64,000 nt of DNA. It comes from Epiperipatus broadwayi (Eukaryota > Onychophora > Udeonychophora > Euonychophora > Peripatidae). The stretch covers positions 4,281,764 through 4,345,763 of the forward strand of contig JAQFVV010012496.1 of the NCBI GenBank assembly GCA_028023455.1, written 5' to 3'. The position numbers were made by a program, and so were the translations under genes. Shown piece after piece: positions 46,370 through 57,640 of the stretch (position 1 is its first letter; each line of letters opens with the position of its first letter). Under the pieces are notes generated by a model, which saw only the letters and a program-made list of their open reading frames with translations, did not search any database and was not told the DNA's origin.

Positions 46370-48190
46370 CAGGTCAGGTCGTAGCCTCGAACCTTTGGTG
46401 TTCCAAATATAAAATGAGCAAGTGAAGGAAGTGCTTTCTTCCTAGATAATTAAACTAACAGAAATATCACCGAGGACAAGCCTATGAAACAGGAGATGGC
46501 TCGCGTCAGCAACATTCGGAAAATGATGACTTGGTAATCATCGTATTTAAATAATAAAACCCAATTTATATAAAGAGTGCTCTACGTGATGACCTGATCA
46601 AGTTAAATTAAAGTCAAACGTGCTTTAATCAAAAAGTATTTAATGCAATTAGAAATTATATTAATTATGCCCTAAATCCCATGCCCTTCCTGAATATTAC
46701 TAGAAAGTATAAAATTTGAATTACAATATATTCATTTAACTCCTTTATCGACCTTTTTGTGAAACAATATATTAATGTGAATAAATGAATATTATAAACT
46801 CAGTAAAGTGGCTGGGAGCATAGGTTAGAAATTGAGCTAATAATTTGTTGTTATTAGCCATTAATAAAATAGCAAAAATTGTGTAAATCCTTCAACTCGA
46901 TAATTAATAGAACTGTATCAAATTAGTTCTAGTGGGTAAGAATTACTATAAAAATTAATATATTATTATTTAACACGGCAAATGCAACGAAGGAAATTAT
47001 TATCGAGTTGAAGTTATTATTGGCATATAATAAAAAAAAAATTATATTAATAATCATCTAGCAAATATATAATAGGGTTAAATAAACGAACCGCCATCGT
47101 AAGAAAGGAAAGTTAACAGATATTAAATTTAAAGACTAGAGATAGATAGAGAATTACTACATAATTTAAAATAACATTAACAAAAAGCCAATTTTACAGT
47201 AGATAGCTTAAAGATGTTTTAACTTAAAGTTCAGAACTGGCCAGGTTCAAAAGGAAAGATATTACCATTTCTATGGTTGGCTTCTGAGTTTCCACAGGGC
47301 AGAGTCCAGTTGGATGAAACGTATGCGTATTTTGAAAATTATGTGAATAGCATTTTGATGGATTTCTCTAAGGTTTCGGCAGCTTACGATTGGTATATGA
47401 ATTTTTATGTTGCAGCCACATTGAAGATTTTCAGGGGACTTAAGGAACCGTAGTCAGACTCTTGAAGTTAAGCCCCCCCCACCATGGTAGAAATACTATT
47501 TTACTTCATAATTTAACTGGGTGGCTTCTTCTCTAATCTAATATATATATAGCTTCTCTTAATGAGGAATAATAGCTGCTTGGAAACTTTTCCTGGGCTC
47601 TTTATACTGTATCTGATGCCTTCAGGCTAGCGCTTCTTTCCTAATCTAGTTGTTTTTTAGATACATTCCTTCGATAAGGCTTTCAAACTCATTAGCTTGA
47701 ATTCCTTCTCTAATTGAAAATGAATTCTTAAGATTTGAAAATAATTTAATTAGAAAAATGAATCCTTATCTTTTTTAATTAATAAAACTTTACTATTGTT
47801 TTTAAGAATTTTAAAGCTTATCGAAGGAATGTGGCTTTTAATCAACGAAACTTTACAAATTATTTAAAAGTAAAAAAAAAAACAAGTATTCCCGACGCAA
47901 TGAAACTTTCGAACAATTTATATATATTTAATATTTACAAGTATATACGCACAATCCACGCATTTATAATATATATAAATTCATGAATAATTCTAACATG
48001 AATTTATTAATAGAAATGATTAGTTTAAATCTCAAATGAATTAATTTTAACACACATTTATAATAGTTTTTCTTTAAGGAAACTAGCGTGGACTGAACGT
48101 ATAAAGCCCCATTGCATCGGAAATTTTAGGTTAGTACAAGGGTTTGAAGTTGGCTACATATGAAAGATCATGAAGCTAGGATCGAACTTA
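46370..48190. other. Unclassified AT-rich DNA, possibly decayed retroelement
   Basis: No ORF, splice pair or repeat family is supported. A GC-richer island at about 47235-47500 contains a C-run (47467-47475). The whole of 44.4-48.2 kb, apart from element C, could be one old retroelement, but ends could not be found. Confidence 0.3.
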
Positions 48191-48219
48191 AATCCGACTG
48201 CTTCACCACATAATGAATG

Positions 48220-48557
48220 AATATTTCTGTAGCTAATAAACATCACATGATCACCATTTCTTATGTTTGCTCATAACTATTATTAAAACAGGCAAAAAAA
48301 CTCACTGTATGTATTGTCACCCTGCAAGCTAGAGTAATCAATGGGTGCCAGAAGGCTTGTGCATAAAATCCCCATCTAGTGCCTACTCATCCAATATCCC
48401 CAGACTAGTTTCTGACTTGTGGCCTTTGTCAGTGAAGAGCCTTAGATCTGAGAGCACTGCACCTTTATGCACAAGCCTTCTGGAATCCATTGATTACTCT
48501 AGCTTGCAGTGTGGCTATATGTATAGTGAGTATTTGCCTGTTCTAATATTTCTGTAG
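48220..48557 (-). mobile_element. Foldback element A9 with exact 13-bp target-site duplication
   Basis: AATATTTCTGTAG is at 48220-48232 and 48545-48557. The tail (AAACATCACATGATCACCAT) is on the left and the arms (AGGCAAAAAAACTCACTGTA and inverse) lie inside, so the element is in opposite orientation to A1. The ribozyme core on the minus strand near 48420 reads CTGACAA and is dead. Confidence 0.85.
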
Positions 48558-48680
48558 TGTAATTTTTACTAAACCACTCTCATGCAAGATAAGGACTGGT
48601 TTATATATAATTTTAACATCTTGTGGAGTTGTGTAATTCTAGGAACACCTTTAGCAGACTTCTACTGTAATACAAAAAGC
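48549..48680 (+). pseudogene. Jockey/CR1-like RT fragment
   Basis: The first 48 bp are a close match to 44226-44273. Further on, one frame gives WSCVILGTPLADF, resembling the RT motif SGVPQGTPLAPLLF. Short and without an open frame. Confidence 0.5.
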
Positions 48681-49139
48681 AGGTAAAAATTATTTATTAC
48701 ACATCCTTGAAGTATATCTCTTGAATTATGAGAGACACCAAACTTATCTTACAGCTCCGAAATATCATCTGTCTAACAATTTACCTATTATTTTTACAAT
48801 TGTAAAAGCATTATTATTTAAATTTAAAATGTTGAAAACAATTTTTAAAAAAACTTATGCTTCAATAATTTAATGCATCGCATATTACCATGACTAGACA
48901 AAATTTTAAATTTGTTATAAATCACATAAATATGAATTTAGTAATTAAAATATCCTATAATATATGATATGTTTTTTTTAAATATGATGTCTTTTGTTTA
49001 AATTTATTTATTTATGTTTATCTTTGATCAGAACTGAGTTTTGTACAAATATTTTCTGCATGCAGGTAAATCTCTGAAATGCTTAATTCATGGATAAATA
49101 GTTGAAAACCAGGCACTCTTCACAAACCTGGAACTTAAT

Positions 49140-49315
49140 TGTAAATATAGGGGATCTGAATTCAGACTTTCAAGCACCCTGAGCACTGATGAATGCTGGA
49201 TTAGCACAAATTTATCTTTTTTACATGTGTGTGGTCATATGTATCTGGTGTATAAGATAGTATGGATGGTTGAAGGATGCTCAAAAATCTGAGTTCAAAT
49301 CCCCTATATTTTTAA
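49140..49315 (+). mobile_element. F-family unit, ribozyme dead
   Basis: CTGATGAATGCTGGATTAGC is followed by ACAAAT where GAAAT is expected. Downstream are TTATCTTTTTTACATGTG, GGTCATATGTATC and the B-box-like GAGTTCAAATCCC, as in the 39.5-kb units. Confidence 0.6.
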
Positions 49316-49523
49316 TTCATGGATGAAGAAAAGAGTTGATATTTCTAGTGTGTTTATATATATATATTTGTTGAAGTTCATTAAAATTCAATATAAAAAA
49401 GCATATAATAAATCAAAAGTTATTTAAAATTACTTTAAGTCACAATAGAATCAAAAATTAAGAATACTAAAATTTTATATATAGAGTAAGTTAAAAACAA
49501 ACTCTTATGAAGCTTCAAAAATA

Positions 49524-49578
49524 CCCTCGACCTCAGACCGCGGTTTCTGCCCCTAGCGTCATCAGTGAGGTGCTAGGG
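49524..49578 (-). ncRNA. Hammerhead ribozyme motif, B6 left
   Basis: Minus strand: outer helix CCCT, internal loop AGCA, CCTCA, CTGATGA, GC..GC stem II, GAA, stem III ACC-GC-GGT, cleavage C, TGAGG, internal loop TCG, AGGG. Stem I has five plus four pairs. The 10.1-11.1 position is C.A. Confidence 0.72.
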
Positions 49579-50591
49579 AATAAAAATACTAGAACTAGTC
49601 CAGAATTTTATCAATGCCTAACTATTGAGAAGAAAATCTGAAACTTTCAGACATTTAAATGTCCAAAAATCCAGCTATCTAACTCAAATGACGCTAGAGG
49701 CAGAAACCGCGGTCTGAGGTTGAGGGTATTTTTGAAGCTTCATAAGAGTTTGTTTTTAACTTACTCTATATATAACATTTGTAAATAGGAGCTTTATTAA
49801 AATTAGGTCATATGACTTGATTTTTTATCAATTTAATTTTAGTTTTTTGCTATTAATGCTTTGGCGATTTTATATTGCTAGAGCTATTAATATATGGTGT
49901 ATCTGAACGTAGTTCAGTCCCATACGGCTATTTGAGTTAGATAGCTGGATTTTTGGACATTTAAATGTCTGAAAATTTCAGATTTTCTTCTCAATAGTGA
50001 AGCAATGGATCTGAAGCCCGATCCATGCTTCACATCTTCCTATAAACTTAATTAATATTGTAGACCTAAATTAAGTTTATAGTTCAATATCAGCAGGGTT
50101 TTGCATTAGAGTTAAAAATAATTATGCTTATCAAATGTGTTTTACATTTAAATATTTTGTTTTAAATAAATTTCATTCTATTAATAAAAATTGCTTAACC
50201 TATTAGTCAAACATATATATACATCTAGCGTATATATATGAGTTAATGCAAAATTCTGCTGAAATAAAATGCTTATTCTACTATAAAAAAATAATAATAT
50301 ATTGTTGTTAAAATTTTGTTAAAATATTTAGTATGATTTGATTTTGAGATAAGCCTGCCAACATTTTCTAAAAGAATGTATAGTTTTAATTAGTGAGCCA
50401 TTCAAGTGTAATTAAAGATGGCCTTCTCTTTCTTTCTTTTTAATTAAGAGAATTCAAACTTTGAAGTAAGAAAGTTAGAGTAAAAAAGTTAAAGTTATTT
50501 TTAGAAAGTGTTGCTTTGAAACAAAGGAGCATGGGGAGGCTTATCAAGATCTCAGATCATACAAACAATAGAAGGTAGCTGACAGAGAGGG

Positions 50592-50599
50592 TATAAATA
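50592..50599 (+). promoter_or_regulatory. TATA box of the LTR-like element
   Basis: TATAAATA in the context GAGAGGGTATAAATAGAAGG. It is the clearest core-promoter match in the block and lies upstream of the imperfect repeat at 50630-50800. Confidence 0.45.
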
Positions 50600-50624
50600 G
50601 AAGGGAGAACAAAAGATTGATTAT

Positions 50625-50805
50625 TCAGATTTTTCTTTTTGAAGAATTCACATATTCAGATTTTGCTATTGGAAGAGTGATATCAGATTTTGCTATTGCA
50701 AGGTTGATTCAAGATTTTGCTCTTGCAAGTTTCATTCAGATCTGCTATTGCAAGGTGCATTCAGATTTTTCTTTGGAGAACTTTTTCAGATTTTGCTTGT
50801 GGAGA
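50625..50805. repeat. Imperfect tandem repeat CAGATTTTGCTATTG within the LTR-like block
   Basis: Five or six variants of TTCAGATTTTGCTATTGCAA follow one another at about 28-35 bp spacing. A 68-codon ORF (FAIARLIQDFALASF..) is produced by them and is not considered a gene. Confidence 0.7.
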
Positions 50806-52157
50806 TTTTATTTAAAAAAGTAGACAACTGCCATCTTCAAAATCATGGAGAGGTTTGAACATGCTCAAGTTAAAAGCAACAGTATTTTGAGGGAAATGAA
50901 TATGCTTGGCTAGGCAAATAAATAGCTTTGCCTATCGCCGAGGTTCCGGAATACCATTCAAAATGCCTTAATATCCACTCAATAGTCATCTGAACTCTGT
51001 GCCGTGTCTGGAGAACTTTTCGTGAAACCATACTACATATTTTCATTGTCCGGACAATTACATCTCGACGGTCGGATCAAGCCACGAACGCCGTAGGGAA
51101 CATGACCAAGGAAAAAGGACGGTAATCGTATCTCCTCTATTGAACTATTTCTTATGCTACCTTTTGTTCATTTTTTTTCTAATTGCTTCAGTGAATTTAT
51201 ATGTATTTGCTATGTAACCATTTTTATTAGACTAACCTTAAATATATATATATTGTGTGATCATCTATCTATATGTAACCTTTTTCCCTTCGCTATTCTT
51301 CCTTACTAACCTGTGTAAATATTTAATATTCCATTGCGGTTGAGTTAATAGTTAATTTTTGTTCATTTAAAATCTCTTTCCAGTTTTATTCATGTTTGTT
51401 AATTAAATACGACTCAGTTTCTTTTGTATGCCAACTTGATCTCTTTGATAACGCCTCTTTTGTCCGCCATTAGCTTATCACGTATATCTGATTTAGCTAT
51501 ATACGTTTTAAATAATTTTAAACTGTTTTTAGCGCAAAGCAATTAGAAATGCTTTGCGAAAGATCCTTTTTTTTATTGTACTTTATCGAGAAGATCGAGT
51601 TGACAATTTTATTAAAATTGGGAAAAGATTTAGACCGCAAACCTATTAATCCGTTTTTATTGTCTAATTATTTTGTTTCATTAATTTAGAGGAATAGCGG
51701 AGGCCATTAAATCATTATTCATATTTTAAAGCCATTAATTAAACATATTATTTAACTATCAAAAGCTTGAGTTTCCTAATTTTATTATAATGCTTTATTT
51801 TACTTTTCAATGATCCAGGCACGCATAACGCAAAACACATATTTCTTAGTACTTTTGCACATTTAACTATTTAGCTCCTTAGGATTTCCCGTCCATGTCT
51901 CTACCGCTGTTGCTAAGCTTTGTGGCCGGTTGAAAAATAATTTATGTGTGGCTCAGATAGTGTTGTTCGGTTCATAATAGCTTCGAGACTAGACGAATAG
52001 GGCAGAGGTCATAGTATTCTTGATTTATATCTCGCGTATGGTTGGCCTTGAGGTACTTTCGCCTAGTATTCGAACTGGGTTAAATCAACATACATCATCT
52101 GACTGTCACAATAGTTAGGCATTGATAAAATGCTGGACTAGTTGTAGTATTTTTATT

Positions 52158-52212
52158 CCCTAGCACCTCACTGATGACGCTAGAGGCAGAAACCGCGGTC
52201 TGAGGTTGAGGG
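52158..52212 (+). ncRNA. Hammerhead ribozyme motif, B6 right
   Basis: CCCT, AGCA, CCTCA (52166-52170), CTGATGA (52171-52177), CGC-TAGAG-GCA stem-loop II, GAA, ACC-GC-GGT, cleavage C (52200), TGAGG, TTG, AGGG. Same fold as the inverted copy at 49524-49578. Confidence 0.75.
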
Positions 52213-54285
52213 TATTTTTGAAGCTTCATAAGAGTTTGTTTTTAACTTACTCTATATATAACATTTGTAAATAGGAGCTTTATTAAAATTAGGTCATCTG
52301 ACTTGATTTTTTATCAATACTAAAATTGTATTTCTCTGCATTATGTATGTTTATTTAATCTGAGAATATCATCTCAATTTTCACTTAACTTTTTAATTAT
52401 AAATATGCGACTTTTTTTTTCGCATTAAATAGTGAAGCTATAATTACAATTTTATTAGTGTAGAGAAAAATAATTTATTAACTTTTTAAGTAGATATAGT
52501 TATAAAAAATAAAGTCTTACAAATACAACTATTCAAATTATCATCATTTTCAACTGTTATCAATTCATTTCCAAGTTTAATCCAGTGTTTCCAATCCATA
52601 GTTTCTCTTCTCCATATTACATCAACAATCTATTTTATATATTCATCCCTCATGTGGTCTCTTACTAAATCTATTATAATCTCTTGGAATCTGATTTAAA
52701 ACTTTAACTGTCCATCGAATATCATTTCTTTTAGCAATATGTTCAGTATATCACCATTTCCGTCTTTTAATTCTTTCGACATCAATGACCTGTTTATTTT
52801 TTTGCACTCAAATAACATTAATTTGGATTCCTTTTTGTTACTATTCCTAACATACATTTCTCTATACTTTATTCAGTGGCATGAAGTCTCTATTGCTTTT
52901 CTGTTATGTACCCAAGTCTCATATTCATTAGTAAGGACACACATTCATTAAAAATCTTTTTCAAACACATAGGCATGATTCCTTTTAATATTAAGTTCCA
53001 AAAGTATTCCAGCTAAGGTTAATTCTATAATTAGTTCAGTCCATTATGTTTCCATCTCTATTAATGTTTTAATAAAGGTATTTACAATTGTTAACATCTT
53101 TAGCTCTTTATTTTCTTTTTCTGAGAAAATCCATCAAACATTAAACTTTTTTAGCATTTATTTTTAGTCCTACTTTCTTAACTTCATCTAATAGTTCTTG
53201 AAACATCCGCTGAATCTCTGTAGTACTATTTTCAAAACAATCACACCATCTGAAAAAAATACATGGGAAATAATCTGCAACATTTTTTTAATTAGCTTCC
53301 CATTTTAATCCTAAAGATATTTTTTTCATGTTATATAAATATTACAACATTCAGCAATAGATTTATTGACACTAAGTACTTTTGATATAACCATATCATA
53401 ATCATAGCAAAAAAAAGTGACGAATTGTGATCCATAGGTAATATCAAATATAGATATCAGGAAATCAAAATGAATAAATACTGAGAAAATTTGCATATTA
53501 ATGAGTAGGGAGGGGCTATAGATGCCATTTCTTAGAGAGTGGGGTTCTAGATTTCTTTTTATTGATGGCATTGGCATCCCAGGTGATTGCTAAAGCCTCC
53601 TTAATCTTTCTCTTTCTATCATCACACTCAGAAGCTGATGGTTGGCGCTCTTCTTAGTGCATTTGTACAGGTGACTATGTTGAGTGAGTCTCATAGCTAA
53701 GTTAAAATGGGTTTTCTTGTAATATACCTTTTTTGGTGATATGAAACTACCATATCATCCACTTTTATTGATGTTAATCTTCTTAGTGCTACCATGCAAT
53801 CTAATCATTGATATTAGTTTAATAAATATTCTTCAAATGATGATGCTAATCTGGATCTATATTTTGATGGTGTAAAGCATTAATCATTATTTATGGAATC
53901 AAATGCCTTTTGGTAACCTATAAATCCAGAGTGTAATGCCATATTCATTGGTTTTTCCTATAACTTCTTTAAGTTTGAAATTAATCTACTGTTCTAAAAG
54001 CACTTTTTAGATCCAGTTTGTTTTTTTACTTTGGTATGAATCCATAGTTCAATGTACCTTTGTTATTATCTTGATAAAGATTTTGTATAGAATTGATAGA
54101 TTTGGAAGTGGTCTACAGTTCTAAAACCACTTTTAAATCCAATTTGTTATTTTAGTTGGTATCAATCCATAGTTCAATGTTGATAAAAAATTTGTGTAGA
54201 ATTTATAGAAGACATCTACAGTTCTATAACCACTTTTTTAAAATCCAGTTTGTTCTTTTAGATGATATGAATCCATAGTTCAAGG

Positions 54286-54726
54286 TAACTTTGTTTATAA
54301 CTTACAAGCTTAAGAGAATATGGTCATGTGATCTATGACTCTTATTTTGATTATTTATAGTCTCTGCCTTAAATCTTATGCAATGTTATATTGCTAAGAC
54401 TATTAATATATGGTACGGCTGAAGATCTTTCAGCCCCATATAGCTATTTGAGTTGGGTAGTTGGGTTTGAAGACATGTAGGTGTCTGAAAATTTCAAATT
54501 TTCCACTCAATAGATAACTTTTAGTTCAATGCTGGTTTTGGGTTGGTGTCATTAGATCTAGTATCTGAACCTACCCTAGCACCTCTCTGAGGAGTGCCAG
54601 AGCATGAAACCATGGTCAGAGGTTTAGGGGGGGTCTTGACAGAGATATTTTAAATGCTTTCTCTAGCTAAGCATTTATCACAAATATTGTTGAGGAATTG
54701 GCAATCCTCATTGTTTATAGCTTTGT
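54286..54726 (+). mobile_element. B-family unit B7 with intact hammerhead
   Basis: TAACTTTGTT (54286-54295) and TAGCTTTGTT (54717-54726) flank a single B unit. The inverted tail (GGTCATGTGATCTATGAC) is on the left, then GTTATATTGCTAAGAC, TGAAAATTTCAAATTTTCCA and the ribozyme. It interrupts the RTE reading region, so it is younger than the RTE. Confidence 0.75.
54574..54629 (+). ncRNA. Hammerhead ribozyme motif in B7, best-formed copy
   Basis: CCCT (54574-54577), CCTCT (54582-54586), CTGAGGA (54587-54593), stem II GTGC-CAGA-GCAT with four pairs, GAA (54606-54608), stem III ACC-AT-GGT, cleavage C (54617), AGAGG (54618-54622), TTT, AGGG. Relative to the B6 copies, the first stem-I pair is U-A in place of A-U, a compensatory change. 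Confidence 0.78.
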
Positions 54727-55290
54727 TATTGTCTTGATAAAGATTTTGTACAGAATTGATAAAAAAATTGGAAGTGATCTACAGTTCTAAACCCACTTTT
54801 AAATCCAGTTTGTTCTTTCAGATGGTATGAATTCATAGTTTAATGTAGCTTTGCTATTATCATGGTAAACATTTTATATAGGATTGATAGAAGATTGGTA
54901 GGTTTGTATTTTTTTACACTTCCTTTATCACTATTATTGAATATCAATATTTCTAGAGCATTCTGCCAATCATCTGGGACATTTAATCATGTAGACATTT
55001 GATAGATACCTTTGCCAAAAATTTTCTTTTTTTCACCTACATCCATTAAGATATTATTATCATTTACTGGAGCCTTTTCTACTTCATACATTTAATTGTA
55101 TATATCATGTGTTCATTTAAAGAGTTTGGCATTTCAAAAGATATAGTAAATGCAATGTTTAATTTGTTTACTTGTTATTTATTACCATATAATTTTTTGT
55201 AGAACTTCCACACAGTTCAAGATGATATCTTTTTTTAGCATTAGTTTTATGTTTTCTTATTATTACTGAAACAACTTTTCCTACAATACC

Positions 55291-55874
55291 AATAAATTGT
55301 TTTATAAACAGCCAAAACTCTCCATATAGTAGTGCCACTCAGTGCCAACCAGAGTAATCAATGGATGCCAGAAGGCTTGTGCATAAAATCCCTATTTAGT
55401 ACCTACTCATCCAATATTCCCAGACTAGTTTCTGACTTGTGGCCTTCGTCAGTGAGGAGCTTTGGATCTGAAAGCACTGCACCTAGATCTTAGGATCTAA
55501 TGCAACCCTCCAGCAGGAACCTTTTATCTCTACTTAACTACAAAACTATGAGAATAAAATTTAAAACACAATAATATTTTCACTCTAAGCTCAATAGCTT
55601 ATATAGTCATATGGGTCTGAACCCAGTTCAGTATCCATAAATTTTGGTGTCTTTGGCTCTTTAACAACCATAGCCACCAGTTTCCTATTAGTCTGGGGAT
55701 ATTGGATGAGGAGGCACTAGATAGGGATTTTATGCACAAGCCTTTTGGCAACCATTGATTATTCTGGTTGGCACTGAGTGGCACTACTGTATGGAGAGTT
55801 TTGCCTGCTTTAATAACAGTAATGTGCTAACATAAGGAATAGTAATCATGTGATGTGTAATAAATTGTTTTATA
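55291..55874 (-). mobile_element. Foldback element A10 with exact 16-bp target-site duplication
   Basis: AATAAATTGTTTTATA occurs at 55291-55306 and 55859-55874. The arms start GCCAAAACTCTCCATATAGT and end with the inverse. The tail (TAATAACAGTAATGTGCTAA..GTAATCATGTGATGTGT) is on the right only. It lies inside the RTE copy, whose coding homology resumes on both sides, so its ends are certain. This copy best defines the family-A boundaries. Confidence 0.9.
55418..55457 (-). ncRNA. Hammerhead-ribozyme-like motif in A10
   Basis: Minus strand: CCTCA, CTGACGA (N7 is C, tolerated), CACAA loop with a short stem II, GAA, AC-TA-GT, cleavage C, TGGGA. Four of five stem-I pairs form. Confidence 0.55.
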
Positions 55875-56444
55875 CTTTTGAAACTTTTCTTCACTTGTAT
55901 AGTTTCCTTCCAAATTCACAGCACATTTTCTTATGTTATTATTAATTTGTTTTTTTGTACCATTTAAGAAAACTTCAGTTAAATCTTCATAATGGATTTT
56001 TAAATATTTTCATATTCCTTCTTGTCTTAGGTAGAACTTTGTTGATGTATTGCTGCATCAATCTCAGTTAAGTTTGAACCATCTTCAAAGTGTGTCAACA
56101 TTAAAACAGTTAAAAAGTTCTAATTTGAATTGATTTAAATGTTTCCAAAGATTAGGAATAGCAGTTATTATTATTGTCTTTCTTATTGATTTTCATCTCT
56201 TTGGTTTAACATGAACACATATCTTTCATTTCATTAATCGATGAATACTATCTATGTTGAATCTATTAAGAACAGTATAATCCTGAAACACATACTTTCT
56301 GTTAGCCACAATATACCCAATTCTGCTACACCTTCATTTGGATGTTTCCATACCATTTATATTTAGCAATTTTTTCAAAGAAAATATTGTTAATATACAA
56401 GTTTACTCTTTCTGCACATCTTACAAGGTTGGGGTCTAAAACCA

Positions 56445-56690
56445 CTAAACATTACATGATCACCATTTTTTAGGTTCATGTGAGTTGGTTAAAAGTGACA
56501 AAATCTCTATACAGAGATATAATTCAATGCAAACCATAGTAATAAGTAGGTTCAAGAAGGTTTGTGCAAAAAATTCCTACTATAGCTTGTACTCGGTGGT
56601 ATTAGTCTATGGAACATTTGTCACTATTTCAAGAGTTGTGTGAACATAGTAAATAGTGATTATGTAATGTTTAGTAGTTTAACACTATTA
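56445..56690 (-). mobile_element. Degenerate A-family element A11
   Basis: ACTAAACATTACATGATCACC at the left and GTGATTATGTAATGTTTAGT at the right are the inverted tails. The arm remnants (AATCTCTATACAGAGATATA, TTCAAGAAGGTTTGTGCA) are diverged and the ribozyme region is missing. Confidence 0.6.
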
Positions 56691-56929
56691 CCACCTGGGG
56701 TATAATGATGATTATAGTTAATAAAGAACCAAAGATACCAAAATATATTGATACTGAACTGTTTTTAGATTGTATGACTGTACAAGTAAGGAAAACCAAA
56801 TCATACATCACATGATTGTACAAGTGAATAAAGTTGGATTGAAGGCATTATCCATTTTAACATTGGATTGAAGGCATTATCCATTTTCATTTTGAACTCA
56901 AAGCTTTATAGTTATCTATAAAGATAAAA

Positions 56930-57135
56930 GGTAGTTGGAGGATTGCATTAGATCCTAAGATCTAAGTGCAGTGCTCTCAGATCCAAGGTTCTTCATTGAT
57001 GAAAGCTGTTGCTGGAAACAAGTCTACGGATATTGGATGAATAGGCACTAGATAGGGATTTTATGCACAAACCTTCTTGCATCCACTGATTACTATGACT
57101 TGCATTTAATGGTCTTACTATATGGAGAATGTATT
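56930..57135 (+). mobile_element. A-family half element A12
   Basis: Runs from GATCCTAAGATCTAAGTGCA through the ribozyme region to TGGTCTTACTATATGGAGAA. The core reads TTGATGA, so the invariant C3 is lost. A 129-codon ORF starting in this arm is not considered a gene. Confidence 0.6.
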
Positions 57136-57404
57136 ACTGTTATAAGGTTGGGATCCCTTTCAGTCAAATTTCCTTATAGTATATTTGACCATCAGTGGAG
57201 GTTACACATGACAATTTTGAAATATTGTTTGGTATGTGATCAAAAGCTCTTTGTACATCTATTTAACAATCATGTACTTTTCCATCATAATAAGAATTTG
57301 TTGAACCATAAACCTGAATTATCTGCATTTAGTATCTTCCAGACTTTAATTATCATCATGTTAGAGATGTGTAAACCATTACACTGCATGATATTTTATG
57401 TATC

Positions 57405-57640
57405 ATTAAAAGCCAGTCAACCCTTAGATAATCCCAATATCATTAACACTCAACAATTTCAAACTGTTGTCAAGGTAACTTCCTTTTAAACTTTATTGTT
57501 AAAAGGAGGTTGCCTTGACAACAGTTTGAAATTGTTGAGTGTTAATGATATTAGGATTGTCTAAGTGTTGGCTGGCGTTTAATGATTACTTACAAACCCA
57601 TTTAGCCTTAAGATTATTACATGTATATATATATTTGTTA
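57405..57640. mobile_element. G-family palindrome with tail
   Basis: Arms CCAGTCAACCCTTAGATAAT.. and GGATTGTCTAAGTGTTGGCT.. form a hairpin of about 75 bp per arm, centred near 57492. ACTTACAAACCCATTTAGCC follows on the right only and equals the inverse of the segment between the 14.7-15.1 kb copies. Confidence 0.7.

Larger units (their letters stand above)
49998..52108 (+). mobile_element. Solo-LTR-like insertion of 2.1 kb with 6-bp TSD
   Basis: The block starts TGAAGCAATGGATC and ends CATCTGACTGTCA (TG...CA, with TGA/TCA termini), and CAATAG flanks it on both sides (49992-49997 and 52109-52114). A TATA box (TATAAATA, 50592-50599) sits about 590 bp in. It is followed by a GC-richer zone (50930-51130). 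No gag or pol is seen. Together this suggests a single LTR left after recombination between two LTRs. The strand is taken from the TATA box. Confidence 0.7.
49463..52327. mobile_element. Foldback element B6 with 12-bp TSD, split by an LTR-like insertion
   Basis: AATACTAAAATT lies at 49463-49474 and 52316-52327. Inside, the left half (49475-49997) holds an inverted arm pair with CTCTTATGAAGCTTC, a minus-strand ribozyme, a first tail (GGTCATATGACTTGATTTTT) and a second unit. That unit breaks off in TCTCAATAG and resumes at 52115 as TTAGGCATTGATAAAAT, then ribozyme, arm and tail on the right. Removing 49998-52108 plus one copy of CAATAG restores a continuous unit that matches the inverse of 49600-49640. 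Confidence 0.85.
53985..54920 (-). repeat. Tandem amplification of an RT segment inside the RTE copy
   Basis: A segment of about 120 bp (CAGTTCTAAAACCACTTTTA, AATCCAGTTTGTTCTTT, ATGAATCCATAGTTCAATGT, TTGTTATTATCTTGATAAAG) occurs about four times in a row. It encodes the ISLLSVLYKIFTKIIT...QAGFKSGF part of RT, present once in the intact relative. B7 sits between two of the units. Confidence 0.8.
52530..56445 (-). pseudogene. Degenerate RTE retrotransposon with two insertions
   Basis: The minus strand runs from endonuclease remnants (LYINNIFFEKIAKYKW, then WKHPNEGV-like and NRFNIDSIHRL at about 56430-56215) through the RT region to QELLDEVKKVGLKINAKKV (about 53200-53130), YEYETWVHNRKAI (about 52925) and LGNELITVENDD at the 3' end (about 52545). 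It is collinear with the copy at 28-31.5 kb but far more mutated. It is interrupted by A10 (55307-55858) and B7 (54296-54716), and part of its RT region is tandemly repeated. Confidence 0.85.

Noticed and set aside
44832-47915. A 3.1-kb LTR from TGTTCGGG to TTCGAACA
   Set aside because: Ends are weakly complementary and flanks do not match; element C lies inside. Too weak to call.
57100-57489. 129-codon ORF
   Set aside because: Spans the end of A12, unique AT-rich DNA and half of a G palindrome; no domain or coding bias seen.
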